DNA of 64,000 bases from Candidatus Methylacidiphilum fumarolicum (GTDB lineage: Bacteria; Verrucomicrobiota; Verrucomicrobiia; Methylacidiphilales; Methylacidiphilaceae): assembly GCF_949774925.1 (NCBI RefSeq), contig NZ_OX458932.1, positions 992,001 through 1,056,000 of the forward strand. Direction: 5' to 3'. The notes below the pieces were generated by a model. The model worked only from the letters and a program-made list of their open reading frames with translations. It searched no databases and was not told the origin of the DNA. How positions within the stretch are numbered: the stretch's first letter is position 1; every line of letters starts with the position of its first letter. The position numbers and the translations under genes are program-made. Of the stretch, positions 38,831 through 47,826 are shown piece by piece.

Positions 38831-39340
38831 CTATTTAATTTCTTCTTGAGCGATGAAATCTTTGGAAAGATCTTCCCTAAGGAGTCTGTATACGGTAGGA
38901 AGATCGTCTGGATGGACACGGGTATTACCGATGGTGGTAATGAAATTCGTGTCATTTTTCCAGCGCGGGACAAGATGCCAATGAAGATGACTTTCGATAC
39001 CTGCCCCAGCAGCTGCACCAACATTTAAGCCCACATTAAAACCATGAGGAGAAAAAAGCTTCTGAATACTTTTACAAAGTCTATTTAAAGTATGAAAGCA
39101 TTCTAGCATTTCTGTGTCAGTCAATTCCGTGATACTTTTAATTATTCTATAAGGAACGACCATACAATGGGCAGTATTGTATGGATAACGATTGAGCAGT
39201 GAAAAGGTTGTTTTTCCTCTTGTTAAAACAAAATTCTTTTCGTCATCGCTACTCTGAGCGATGATTTCAAAAAGATGATCAATTGCCGAAGAGTCTCGTT
39301 CAAAATAAGCTTTTCTCCAAGGAGCCCAAAGATGTTCCAT
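38831..39340 (-). CDS. HIT-family hydrolase
   Basis: HIT proteins hydrolyse nucleotide phosphoanhydrides (for example Ap4A or AMP-lysine). The 169 residues start MEHLWAPWRKAYFE, typical of the bacterial branch related to Ap4A phosphorylase/hydrolase. The active-site histidine triad appears as ESHLHWHLVPRW (H-x-H-x-H), residues about 117-128. NRYPYNTAHCMVVPYR is the second conserved block. No zinc-binding CxxC is visible. Divergent from holA (25-base spacer); substrate cannot be judged from sequence alone. Confidence 0.88.
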   Translation of the reverse strand: MEHLWAPWRKAYFERDSSAIDHLFEIIAQSSDDEKNFVLTRGKTTFSLLNRYPYNTAHCMVVPYRIIKSITELTDTEMLECFHTLNRLCKSIQKLFSPHGFNVGLNVGAAAGAGIESHLHWHLVPRWKNDTNFITTIGNTRVHPDDLPTVYRLLREDLSKDFIAQEEIK

Positions 39341-39365
39341 TTTTTTTAAATGTATCTATTGATTT

Positions 39366-40496
39366 ATGAAAAGTAAAGCAGACGCTAAAAGTCGAGTTTT
39401 TATTTTTGGTGGCGAGGATTTCTATGAAGCCCAAAAAAAGGCAAGGGCTCTCATTGAATCCTTTAGAGCTAAAGATCCTAATCTAGAGATTATTCATATT
39501 GCAGAAGAAGGAGAGAGCCAGAGTGAAATATTAGCCCTGCTTGAGCGATTGCGTGAGGAAATAGCAACTCCTTCTTTGTTTGCTACAACGAAACTTATTT
39601 TTTGGAAAGGGGCTAGTTTTTTATCCGCCAATGGTTTGGCAGATAAAAGAATAGAGGAGGATATTCGTCAATTTTTTAACTTACTACAAGAAAACCTCCT
39701 TGATGAACTCATTGTGGTCGTTCTTGCTGAGTCGATCGACAAAAGAAAGAAGCTTTTTCAAGAGCTAAAGGCTCAATTTCATGTCGAACTAACTGATAAG
39801 CTGGATCCTTTAGATCCTTCCTCTTTATTGGAAGTGATGGAGAAGTTGGAAGAAAGAGGAATCGAAGCAGATCAAAGTTTAGGCCAGCAACTATTAATGG
39901 AATCTGGAGCTCAGCGTTCGTTACTTGATATGGAAATTGAAAAGTTATCTCTTTTCCTTGGAGCAAAGGGAAAGATTCAACCTGAAGAGATTTCCAATTT
40001 GCTTTGTGGAAAAAGAGAAACAGTTATCTGGAGACTTTGTGATCTTGTGATTTCCGCAAAATTCGATTTGGCTCTTGTGGAATTGCAAATTTTGATGCAA
40101 GAGGGAGGTTCAGAAATGGGAATACTCCTTGCTTTAGCACAAAGGATTTTCTGGGCGTGTCTTGGATTGGTTTTATTGAAGATCGGTTGGCTTGATGTTC
40201 AAAGCAAAGGAAAATATTTGAAGCTTATTTTAAAAGAAGAGGGCTATTTTTTATATCCCAAAAAAAAATCTGGGGAGCTTGTGAATCAATGGGCTTTTGG
40301 GCAGAATTTGCAACTAGCTCAAAACATAGACTTACATTTTTGGTTATGGGCCCTTCGACACACCTATGAGACAAATAAAATACTTATTTCTGGAAATATT
40401 TCTCCAGATCTTAGGGGTAGGATGCTTGAAAGGCTACTTATTAAACTGAAAATATATTATGAAAAAGTAATAGAAAAGTCTAAAGACTCCGTTTAA
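39366..40496 (+). CDS. holA: DNA polymerase III subunit delta
   Basis: Opens the beta clamp within the clamp loader. The 376 residues have the HolA domain order: N-terminal AAA-like fold beginning VFIFGGEDFYEAQKKARALI, the LIFWKGASFL and ELIVVVLAESIDKRKKLFQEL segments (the clamp-contacting F-x-x-L is not precise), and a helical C-terminal collar (GQQLLMESGAQRSLLDMEIEKL). Overall identity is low as usual for this subunit, so the call rests on the combined pattern and length. It starts 25 bases from the divergent HIT gene. Confidence 0.8.
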   Translation: MKSKADAKSRVFIFGGEDFYEAQKKARALIESFRAKDPNLEIIHIAEEGESQSEILALLERLREEIATPSLFATTKLIFWKGASFLSANGLADKRIEEDIRQFFNLLQENLLDELIVVVLAESIDKRKKLFQELKAQFHVELTDKLDPLDPSSLLEVMEKLEERGIEADQSLGQQLLMESGAQRSLLDMEIEKLSLFLGAKGKIQPEEISNLLCGKRETVIWRLCDLVISAKFDLALVELQILMQEGGSEMGILLALAQRIFWACLGLVLLKIGWLDVQSKGKYLKLILKEEGYFLYPKKKSGELVNQWAFGQNLQLAQNIDLHFWLWALRHTYETNKILISGNISPDLRGRMLERLLIKLKIYYEKVIEKSKDSV

Positions 40497-40576
40497 AACA
40501 GCTTGTACTTTTAATATTAGAAAGCAAAATTGTAGCCATGGATATCATGGACAAGATCCAAGAGCGGCCATAGAAA

Positions 40577-41344
40577 ATGATGACGACATCCAATGAGAGA
40601 TCGGAACCGGTAGATCTATCGGTAATTATTCCATTTCATAATGAAGCGGAAAATATTCCAGCTTTGCTCACCGAGCTTGACCAATGCCTTCCAGCTTTGG
40701 GTCTTCATGTCGAAATTATCATGGTGAACGATGCTAGTACGGATTGCTATGAGCGTCCAGCGGCAACACCCAGATTTCCTGTAATTTGGCTAGATTTAAC
40801 AGAAAGAAGTGGTCAGAGTGCGGCTATGTATTTTGGAATCAGTCAAGCTGCCGGTCGATATGTAGCTTTTATGGATGCGGACCTTCAAAACGATCCAAGG
40901 GATCTGGAAAAATTGTATTATAAGCTGAATGAGGAGGGATTAGATTTAATAACCGGTTTAAGGATCCACAGAAAAGATAGTTGGTTTAGAAAAATCTCTT
41001 CCAAAATAGCCAACAAAATTCGGTCCTCTCTTTTAGGTGATAACACGCGTGATACAGGCTGTTCGCTGAAAGTTATGAGGTCTGAATTAGCCAAAAGACT
41101 TCCAGGATGGAATGGCATGCATAGGTTTATCCCGGCTCTTGCTCAAGCAATGGGATATAGGGTAGGTGAATGTCCCGTAAACCATCGTCCAAGAAGAGCA
41201 GGCAAAAGCAAAGTAATTTCATGGAAAAGAGCCATTCAAGCTACCGTCGATTTGATAGGGATGGTCTGGTTTTGTAAAAGACAATTTAAAGGCCGGCTTG
41301 CCTCCCATCCAGCCATCAATCCAGCTAAAAAGATACCCAATTAA
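40577..41344 (+). CDS. Family 2 glycosyltransferase (dolichol-phosphate-mannose synthase-like)
   Basis: Transfers a sugar from a nucleotide donor, possibly to a lipid carrier. The 255-residue protein is a single GT-A domain: DLSVIIPFHNEAENIPALL, then IIMVNDASTDCYER (nucleotide-binding aspartate), RYVAFMDADLQNDPRDLEKL (metal-binding DxD, D-A-D), and the acceptor region RDTGCSLKVMRSELAKRLPG followed by GKSKVISWKRAI. There are no membrane helices, unlike the GT2 enzymes with C-terminal anchors. It stands alone between holA and adk, so the acceptor is not indicated by context. Confidence 0.88.
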   Translation: MMTTSNERSEPVDLSVIIPFHNEAENIPALLTELDQCLPALGLHVEIIMVNDASTDCYERPAATPRFPVIWLDLTERSGQSAAMYFGISQAAGRYVAFMDADLQNDPRDLEKLYYKLNEEGLDLITGLRIHRKDSWFRKISSKIANKIRSSLLGDNTRDTGCSLKVMRSELAKRLPGWNGMHRFIPALAQAMGYRVGECPVNHRPRRAGKSKVISWKRAIQATVDLIGMVWFCKRQFKGRLASHPAINPAKKIPN

Positions 41345-41345
41345 G

Positions 41346-41930
41346 TCAGGGTAAGGGTTCTAGGATCCGACGTAAAACCTGGTAGGGTAGAGCAGAACAG
41401 TCGATTTCTTTGAGTTGAGTCGCAGAAAAAAGATTCAGGAGGGGTTTTGTTTCTCTTTCATAGATCTCGAAACGTTTTCTGATGACTTCTTCTGTATCGT
41501 CCACTCGATGATCCTGAACAGCTCGACCTTTAAGTCTAGAAACAAGGATACTACGATCCGAGCAGTACAGGTGATAGACAAAAAGAATTTCTACTTTTTC
41601 GGACAGAATATGCCATTGACGAACATTTCTTGGCAGGCCATCTAATACCAAATAGTCCACTTTCGGTCGAAATCTGCCTTCCGATATCATTTGATCAATA
41701 TAAGAGTTAAAAAGCTGGATAGTAATATCATCTGGGACAAGTAATCCTTTTGAAGAATATTCCAAGAACGTTTTGCCGATAACACTGTTTGAATCCACGG
41801 ATCGAAAAAGCTCTCCAGATGAAAAATGAAAGAACCCAGGAATCGTTCCTAAGATTTTTCCTTGGGTTCCTTTTCCAGAACCTGGAGCACCAATAAGTAA
41901 TAGAGATTTGTACTTCACGTTGATTTTCAA
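41346..41930 (-). CDS. adk: Adenylate kinase (short form, no LID insert)
   Basis: Interconverts AMP, ADP and ATP. The 194 residues show the P-loop LLLIGAPGSGKGTQGKIL, the AMP-binding HFSSGELFRSV (family: H.STGDLLR), YLVLDGLPRNVRQWHIL (family DGFPR), and a short lid SRLKGRAVQDHRVDDTEE followed by RKRFEIYERETKPLL. The zinc-type LID of long adenylate kinases is missing. Convergent with the GT2 gene, 1 base apart. Confidence 0.9.
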   Translation of the reverse strand: MKINVKYKSLLLIGAPGSGKGTQGKILGTIPGFFHFSSGELFRSVDSNSVIGKTFLEYSSKGLLVPDDITIQLFNSYIDQMISEGRFRPKVDYLVLDGLPRNVRQWHILSEKVEILFVYHLYCSDRSILVSRLKGRAVQDHRVDDTEEVIRKRFEIYERETKPLLNLFSATQLKEIDCSALPYQVLRRILEPLP

Positions 41931-42095
41931 TTTATTTAAAAGCCAATATAAAAAAAACTAGCTTTTTTCAATATTCAATCAAGATTGCCAAAGGAATCTT
42001 ATTTGATAAACTAAAAATGAAAGAATTCATGACTTTTCTTTGTAATTTCTTTTTAATTATCTAAAAGCCTATGCGAGTATAAATAGTTGTTATCT

Positions 42096-42890
42096 ATGAA
42101 AATTACCTATCTGTTGGATTTTGTTTTTCCCTTTTTAGGTGTCTTGGCGGAAGAGGGAGCGTCGAAACCCATTACTGTATTGGATCTCCTAAAATCGGGG
42201 GGGTGGGTTATACTGCCTCTTTTTTTTATTTCTTTTTTGGTTGTTGCCTTAATTTTCTACTATTTTGCTTCTCTACGCCTATCAGCTGTTTGGACAAAAG
42301 ATCTTGACAGACGGATAGAAAATGCCCTTAAGAAACAGGATCTTTTTTTAGTTGCAGAAGTAATAAAAAACCGATCTGAAGGCTGTGCCCGTCTGTTAAA
42401 AGAAGTATTGAATTTTTTATCTAAGCATAAAGATGCAGATCTAGAATCAGTGACTTCCGTAGCTGAAGCTTTTGGAAGCGGATTTTCCTCTCTACTCAAC
42501 CAAAGAATACTTTATTTACTTGATGCGGGAGTGATTGCTCCAATGTTAGGTCTTTTTGGAACGGTCGTTGGGATATTAAGATCTTTTGGCTCGATCGCTG
42601 CCGAACCTTCGCCAATGCGGACACTCTTGCTTGCTGGAGGCGTATCTCAAGCTCTTGTCTCTACTGCTATTGGACTGATTGTTGGCATTTCGGCCATGTT
42701 TTTCTATTCTTTTTTTAGGGGAAGGGTTCAATATCTAATCTCTGTGTTTGAAGAGCGGTCAGTCATTTGGGTTCAAGAAGTTTACCTTTTGAACAAGAAA
42801 ATCCAGGACAAGCCTGCACCAGAAGTCAAAGCTTTTGCTTCTGGATCTTATGATGTGGATGAATCGAGTGAAGAAAATAAGGAAGCATAA
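42096..42890 (+). CDS. exbB: MotA/TolQ/ExbB-type proton channel protein
   Basis: Inner-membrane part of an ion-driven envelope motor. The 264 residues show three hydrophobic regions: GGWVILPLFFISFLVVALIF, LLDAGVIAPMLGLFGTVVGI and LLAGGVSQALVSTAIGLIVG; the last contains the conserved TAIGLIVG proton-channel motif. ATG 42096 is chosen; a TTG three codons earlier is not needed. It is followed by the ExbD-like gene after 25 bases, then by the TPR protein and the TonB/OmpA-like fusion, so it resembles a Tol-Pal rather than a siderophore system, although TolB is not present in the window. Confidence 0.9.
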   Translation: MKITYLLDFVFPFLGVLAEEGASKPITVLDLLKSGGWVILPLFFISFLVVALIFYYFASLRLSAVWTKDLDRRIENALKKQDLFLVAEVIKNRSEGCARLLKEVLNFLSKHKDADLESVTSVAEAFGSGFSSLLNQRILYLLDAGVIAPMLGLFGTVVGILRSFGSIAAEPSPMRTLLLAGGVSQALVSTAIGLIVGISAMFFYSFFRGRVQYLISVFEERSVIWVQEVYLLNKKIQDKPAPEVKAFASGSYDVDESSEENKEA

Positions 42891-42915
42891 GGAAGGTGGA
42901 GGAAAAGTTTAACGT

Positions 42916-43344
42916 ATGAATTTCAGAAAAAGAGTAGGGGTTGAACAGATCGGCTTACAGCTTGCACCCATGATTGATGTAATTTTGTTTTTGCTTTCCT
43001 TCTTCCTTTTGACTTGGAATTTAGCCCGATATGAAGCTGATCTAGAAGTGAAAATACCCAAAGCGAAAAATGGGGAGTTACCCAAGAGGTTACCAGGTGA
43101 AGTAATCATCAATATTACCAAAGATGGGCAAGTCAATTTAAATCATAGGGTTGTCTCAGCCAAAGAACTAGAAGAAATTATCAGAGGAGTGATTCAGCAA
43201 TATCCTGATCAGGCAATAATTATTCGTGCGGATGAAGAAACAAGTTACAAAGAAGTGATAAAAGTATTAGATGTTTGTCGAGCAGTTAATGCCTGGAATA
43301 TTGCTTTTGCGACAAACCGACCCGATATGACTTCTTCACAATGA
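42916..43344 (+). CDS. exbD: ExbD/TolR-type proton channel protein
   Basis: Partner of the ExbB-like protein; its single membrane helix carries the proton-accepting aspartate. The 142 residues have an N-terminal cytoplasmic stretch, then the helix QLAPMIDVILFLLSFFLLTW with the conserved D-V-I-x-x-L, followed by a periplasmic ExbD domain (VNLNHRVVSAKELEEIIRGV, IIIRADEETSYKEVIKVLDV). Together with ExbB and the downstream TonB/TolA-like anchor it can form a force-transmitting complex. It is 47 bases before the TPR gene. Confidence 0.92.
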   Translation: MNFRKRVGVEQIGLQLAPMIDVILFLLSFFLLTWNLARYEADLEVKIPKAKNGELPKRLPGEVIINITKDGQVNLNHRVVSAKELEEIIRGVIQQYPDQAIIIRADEETSYKEVIKVLDVCRAVNAWNIAFATNRPDMTSSQ

Positions 43345-43390
43345 AAGAAAGATGGTTAAAATTTTATAAAAGTTCCGAAGATGTAAAGGA

Positions 43391-45751
43391 ATGAAATGTA
43401 GTAAAAGATCTTGGAACAAACCGCTTCTTATCAGCTTGTATTTCTTTGTTATCCTCTTTCTTTTTTGGATGTCGAATGCAAAGCTTTTAGCTCGGACTGA
43501 GAAACAGGCTCAGGGTGTGGAAATCATTCCTACGGCAGATGTTGATTTAGATAGAGCGATAGCCCTTTATAGGCAAGGTGAGTATGAAGAGGCAATAAAA
43601 ATATTTTATAGAATACTGCCGTTATTATCTCCAGGGAAAAAAACTGAAGCACTTTATTCAATGGCTGATTGCTATCGGCTGATCGGAAGAAAAGAGGATG
43701 CAATTAAAATTTATCAACTGCTTGTTCAAAGCGATCCATCGAGTGCTTTTGCACCCACAGCCTATTTTTGGGAAGGCAAGTTATTATCAGAATTAGGTAA
43801 TTTTGCCCAAGCGGCTGGAGCGCTCAAAATAGCTCTGGAAAAAGCCGATCCTCAGACGGCCAATGCTGCTAGTTTTCTTCTTGCATTATGTCAACTTCGA
43901 ATAGGTGAAGAAGAAAAAGGAGTGTGCAGACTCAGAGAATTGGTTGAGAAATCCGCAGATCTAAGGGTTGATGCTGCTGCGGTATTGGCAACGTATTATG
44001 AATCTATTTTCGATTGGGGGCATGCTTTAGAATTTTGGTCCATTGTTTTACATGAAAGTAAAGATCCTCAAACAAAATCAAAAGCTTTGACACGATGTGG
44101 TTGGGCAGCTTGGAAATCTGGACAGGCAAAAGAAGCCGAACATTATTTAACACAAGCTTCAGGAGGGCCTCCCTATACGGAATGGAATAGAATAGCTAAC
44201 AGCGGTCTTTTTGAATTTTACCTATCTCAAAACAGATATAAGGAAGCGATTCAATTTTATGAAAAACATAAGGATGGATTTATAGAAAACCAGAAAGAAA
44301 ATATTCTCTTAGATTTATCAACTGCCTATATAGAGATTAAAGACTATTCGAAAGCTCTTTCGGTTATTGATTTATTTCTTGCCAATTATCCAAAATCCTC
44401 GTTGGTTGATTTGGCTGTATACAGAAAAATAGTAGCTAATTATTATCTGGAGCAAGGTTCGTTGGAAAAAAATGCCCAGCAATTTTTCTCACAATATCCC
44501 TCCTCTCCCTATACCTATCCTCTACTTTATTTGGAAGCAGAAGACTTTAACAGAACCGGAAAATTTACTTTGGCTCTTCCGATATGGGAAAAATTGGAAT
44601 CCGCTCATTCGAGCTTAGTCCCCAAAGAGGCTATTCTGCTTGGGCGAGCTAATGCTATGTATGGTCTTGAAAAGTGGAGTGAAGCAGCCGAGCTTTTTAA
44701 AAAGTTCTTAACCGAATACCCCAAATCGAGGGAAATCGTTCATGTGAAGATGCATCTTGCGAGTGTCCTCGAGAAAGGTGGGGAAAAGAAAGAAGCATTG
44801 AAATACTGGCAGGAAGCTCTTGGATCCGTTAAAAGAACTGATCCAGAAAGGCAAAGTTGCCTTGAGCAAATTGGTATTTTAGCATACGATCTAAAAGAAA
44901 ATAGCTTGGCAGCGGAGACTATGCAGAAAGTTTTGAGCGAATATCCACATTCTTCTTATCGTGGGGTTGCAGCGTGGATTGTTGGACAATCAAAATATGA
45001 TAATAAAGAGTATGAAGCGGCAAAAGAGTATTTTTCTTTAGCTAGAGAAGCCGAACCTGAAAAACTCTACTTGGCAGCTACATTGATGCTTGCCTGGATT
45101 GCTTATCACCAAGATGATGTTGAAAAAGTCTGCTCCTATGTCCAATCTTACGAAGACAATTATAAAAAAGGAGCTGAATCGATTCCAACAGAACTTTACT
45201 ATTGGATAGCTTCTCGACTTTTACAAAAGGGGAAACTCGATTTAGCCGTTTTCTATTTTAAAAAAGTCATTCAAACTGCTCAATCTAAAGAAAAGTACTA
45301 TATTTCAAGCCTTTGGCAGCTGGCTGAAACAGAACGCAAGCTAATGAATTGGAAAGAGGCTAATACTTATTATCTTGAATTTCAGAAGGCAGATCCTCAA
45401 AACGCTTCCAATTCGCCTGTCCTTTTAGGCTTAGCTGAGACACAAATTGCTCTAGGGCAGTTTGCCGATGCACAGAAAAACTTAGAAGAGGTATTGTTAA
45501 AGGAACCTGAAGGAGAGAATAATGCCAAAGCCAGGATGCTTATCGGAGATAACTATTTGGCTCAAAAAAATTATCGGGAAGCAGCAAAAGCCTACACGAC
45601 TTTGAGTTTGATTTATCAAGACGATACTATTACCCCCAAAGCCATGCAAAAAGCTGCTTTTTCTTTTTCTAAGGCTGGAGATAATGATCAGGCCGCTTTT
45701 TGGGAAAAAAAACTAAAAGAAAAATACCCGAAGTTCAAACCGGACGCCTAA
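43391..45751 (+). CDS. Large periplasmic TPR-repeat protein (CpoB/BamD-like context)
   Basis: A 786-residue protein with a signal-like N-terminus (basic start then ISLYFFVILFLFWMSNAK, cleavage near residue 32) and then almost continuous TPR-like helical repeats. Examples are DRAIALYRQGEYEEAIKIFY, KTEALYSMADCYRLIGRKED and SSLVDLAVYRKIVANYYLEQ. No catalytic domain is visible. Its position between exbD and the fusion gene matches the CpoB-like TPR proteins of Tol-Pal operons, although it is three to four times as long as CpoB. Its TAA shares one base with the next ATG (TAATG), so the two genes are translationally coupled. Confidence 0.8.
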   Translation: MKCSKRSWNKPLLISLYFFVILFLFWMSNAKLLARTEKQAQGVEIIPTADVDLDRAIALYRQGEYEEAIKIFYRILPLLSPGKKTEALYSMADCYRLIGRKEDAIKIYQLLVQSDPSSAFAPTAYFWEGKLLSELGNFAQAAGALKIALEKADPQTANAASFLLALCQLRIGEEEKGVCRLRELVEKSADLRVDAAAVLATYYESIFDWGHALEFWSIVLHESKDPQTKSKALTRCGWAAWKSGQAKEAEHYLTQASGGPPYTEWNRIANSGLFEFYLSQNRYKEAIQFYEKHKDGFIENQKENILLDLSTAYIEIKDYSKALSVIDLFLANYPKSSLVDLAVYRKIVANYYLEQGSLEKNAQQFFSQYPSSPYTYPLLYLEAEDFNRTGKFTLALPIWEKLESAHSSLVPKEAILLGRANAMYGLEKWSEAAELFKKFLTEYPKSREIVHVKMHLASVLEKGGEKKEALKYWQEALGSVKRTDPERQSCLEQIGILAYDLKENSLAAETMQKVLSEYPHSSYRGVAAWIVGQSKYDNKEYEAAKEYFSLAREAEPEKLYLAATLMLAWIAYHQDDVEKVCSYVQSYEDNYKKGAESIPTELYYWIASRLLQKGKLDLAVFYFKKVIQTAQSKEKYYISSLWQLAETERKLMNWKEANTYYLEFQKADPQNASNSPVLLGLAETQIALGQFADAQKNLEEVLLKEPEGENNAKARMLIGDNYLAQKNYREAAKAYTTLSLIYQDDTITPKAMQKAAFSFSKAGDNDQAAFWEKKLKEKYPKFKPDA

Positions 45752-46776
45752 TGAAAACAGAACCATTCCATTCCATTTCCCTAATCTTAGATAGGAAAAC
45801 GGTTACCTTAGCTGTTATTCTTTCTCTAATCGTGCATTTAGGTCTAATTTTAACAGTTGGTCCTTTGCGGATTAAAAATTTCTCTTTGCCTTATGCAGCG
45901 AAGAAATTTAATAGGAGGATAGATCTAAAAAGAGCTGAGTTACCGGCTTCCATTTTTCAAGCTAGAGCCGAAACTAAAAGCCCATCGGTTACTCCTATTC
46001 CTGCTTTGGAAGCTCCGAAACAGATCAAGGCTATTAATCCTCTAGTTCAAGACATCACACAAGCCAATCCGATTAGGATCCCAATGCCATCGGTTGTTCC
46101 TGGGGGAGCTCCTGAAGTCGCTGTATTATCTCCGACACCTCCCACGGCCATAAGCCCCTATGAAGAGGATGCTAAATCCCAGCTTCAATCCATGATCTCT
46201 CATCTAATAATCGGACCTTCCTCCTCGGGGGTACCAAATACAAATAATATTCTACCTTCAGGTCTTGGACACGATCCAATTCCAGGAGCTAGTGCAGCTG
46301 GTCAAGCGGGGACGCATCCAACAGGGACAAGCGGAGGAGAAGGAATACCAGGGGTGGATGACATTCAAACACAGTTCAAAGCAGCTGCTAATTTTGATCC
46401 AAGGATTCCACAACCAGTAGTTTTGCGTTTGCCAAGCGATATCCTCTTTGATTTCGATTCGGCTAACATAAAAGCTGATGCAGAACCACTTCTTTTCCAA
46501 GTGCTAGAAATCTTGAAAAAATACCATCGGGCCGATGTGGAAATCGGCGGTCATACGGACACATTCGGTGATAATATGTATAATTTACAGTTAAGCGAAC
46601 AAAGAGCGTTTGCTGTCCAACAATGGCTAGAAGCTCATTTGCCAGCAGGAATGTATAATTTTCATTCTACTGGGTATGGGAAAAGTCATCCCATTGTTAA
46701 TCCAAGAGGATCGATTGAAGAACAGGCAAAAAATCGCAGAGTAGAAATAGTCATCCGAGCGCTAGTTGAAGAATAA
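45751..46776 (+). CDS. TonB/TolA-like membrane anchor fused to an OmpA/Pal peptidoglycan-binding domain
   Basis: 341 residues. Residues about 17-37 form one membrane helix containing S25-x3-H29 (AVILSLIVHLGLIL), the same spacing used by TonB and TolA to couple to ExbB/ExbD or TolQ/TolR. A Pro- and Gly-rich linker (about residues 60-210) follows. Residues about 215-341 are an OmpA-like domain with SDILFDFDSANIKADAEPLL, GGHTDTFGDNMYNLQLSEQR (binding Asp and Arg), GYGKSHPIVN and KNRRVEIVI. In classical systems the anchor (TolA) and Pal are separate proteins. Start chosen at ATG 45751, which overlaps the preceding stop; an upstream in-frame ATG at 45700 lies inside the TPR gene. Confidence 0.82.
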   Translation: MKTEPFHSISLILDRKTVTLAVILSLIVHLGLILTVGPLRIKNFSLPYAAKKFNRRIDLKRAELPASIFQARAETKSPSVTPIPALEAPKQIKAINPLVQDITQANPIRIPMPSVVPGGAPEVAVLSPTPPTAISPYEEDAKSQLQSMISHLIIGPSSSGVPNTNNILPSGLGHDPIPGASAAGQAGTHPTGTSGGEGIPGVDDIQTQFKAAANFDPRIPQPVVLRLPSDILFDFDSANIKADAEPLLFQVLEILKKYHRADVEIGGHTDTFGDNMYNLQLSEQRAFAVQQWLEAHLPAGMYNFHSTGYGKSHPIVNPRGSIEEQAKNRRVEIVIRALVEE

Positions 46777-46866
46777 GCGAGTCTCTTGCCCAGCATTCCC
46801 AATCCAATTTGTCCTTTATGGCTAACCACACCTATTGCTTTTTTAGCAATTAAAGAGATCTATCTC

Positions 46867-46899
46867 TGGAGGAAGAATCCTCCATTGAGGTTGTTTTTC
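46867..46899 (+). terminator. Possible terminator after the envelope-motor operon
   Basis: Hairpin TGGAGGA/TCCTCCA with loop AGAA (46867-46884), directly preceded by a second small hairpin AGAGA/TCTCT (46854-46867). A T-rich stretch TTGTTTTTCT follows, but about 9 bases after the stem, so it is imperfect. It lies about 90 bases after the TonB/OmpA-like stop and 25 bases before the next gene. Confidence 0.35.
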
Positions 46900-46924
46900 T
46901 AAAAAAAAGTGGCTAATTTAATAG

Positions 46925-47494
46925 GTGCGAGTAAAGGCTCAAACCAGTTTTTTGCTGTTATTCTTTTTTGTTTTTCTCTTTGATGTTTTCTCCAAGAGCA
47001 TAGGAAAATCCTCAACGAACGCAAACGACAAAGCCGTATATATTTTAGTTATTCATGAAGCATGGTTTAATAGGCCGCCGGAGTTTGTTTTATCGAGGTA
47101 TGATTATCTTTCACAGAGGGATATTCTTTATCAAGAAACGATTAATGCCTTTAAAAAAGCTTATCCTTCTTTGGAGGTAAAAAGGATCGATAAACTTAGT
47201 CAAGCTAAGGAAGGCATACCAATTCTAAGGGTTGATTTAGGCCGCTGGCGATACTCTTTTATAGGTACAAATGCTGCTACTGATATCGTCGTTCGACTTT
47301 TTGCTGACTATTATCCTTCAAAAGAATCCAAAGCGATTCACCTAGGATCCTTTGGGAACGTTCAAAGAGCTCACGTTTGGCTTTATGATGGGTATCGAGA
47401 CTTTAATGAAGATTATATCAATGCTTTACGACCTGCCCTTGAAAAGATTGTTCATGCTGTTGGGCCTTTATTGGATTCACATCGAAAGGGATAG
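46925..47494 (+). CDS. Secreted protein of unknown function
   Basis: I do not recognise a family. The 189 residues begin at GTG 46925 with a signal peptide (QTSFLLLFFFVFLFDVFSKS). A mixed alpha/beta mature part follows, including KAVYILVIHEAWFNRPPEFV, PILRVDLGRWRYSFIGTNAA and RAHVWLYDGYRDFNEDYI. The pattern is compact, with few cysteines. It follows the envelope-motor operon in the same direction and may share its transcript if the intervening terminator is weak. The GTG start is supported only by the signal peptide beginning right after it. Confidence 0.6.
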   Translation: MRVKAQTSFLLLFFFVFLFDVFSKSIGKSSTNANDKAVYILVIHEAWFNRPPEFVLSRYDYLSQRDILYQETINAFKKAYPSLEVKRIDKLSQAKEGIPILRVDLGRWRYSFIGTNAATDIVVRLFADYYPSKESKAIHLGSFGNVQRAHVWLYDGYRDFNEDYINALRPALEKIVHAVGPLLDSHRKG

Positions 47495-47675
47495 TAGCTT
47501 GCTCTAAGCACTTTTGTAAGATTTTTGCAGTAAATGAGAAGATTCTTGATGCTTTTCTTTTGTCCGATATGTGAGGATTGGATAAGACTGTTTTGGTAGG
47601 TGAGCAGCACCAGAGAAGTATTAAACGCCATCTTCTTCTCCTATAAGGAGGTATTTGCACAATTTCTAGTTGGAT

Positions 47676-47732
47676 GGAAAACCAAAAACAGTTCGGAAAA
47701 CCAAAAACAGTTCGGAAAACCAAAAACAGTTC
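47676..47732 (+). repeat. Three perfect tandem copies of a 19-base unit
   Basis: Unit GGAAAACCAAAAACAGTTC is repeated exactly three times with no spacer (47676-47694, 47695-47713, 47714-47732). It lies in the 332-base gap between two unknown-function genes, where no credible gene is visible; a short open frame passes through it but has no recognisable protein features. The unit length is not a multiple of three, so the repeat cannot be a repeated peptide. It is a probable slippage-prone minisatellite, possibly variable between strains. Confidence 0.85.
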
Positions 47733-47826
47733 GATTTATTCTTTTAATTTTAATAATAAGTTTTTCTTTATTTTTAGATTGGCTTTGTTTATATGGGTAT
47801 AAATTTTCATCTCCTCATAGTGTGTT

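Noticed and set aside
43391-45751. TolB in the Tol/Exb-like operon
   Set aside because: The protein is built of TPR-like helical repeats and lacks the beta-propeller repeats of TolB.
47676-47732. CRISPR array
   Set aside because: The three 19-base repeats touch each other with no spacers, and no cas gene is present.
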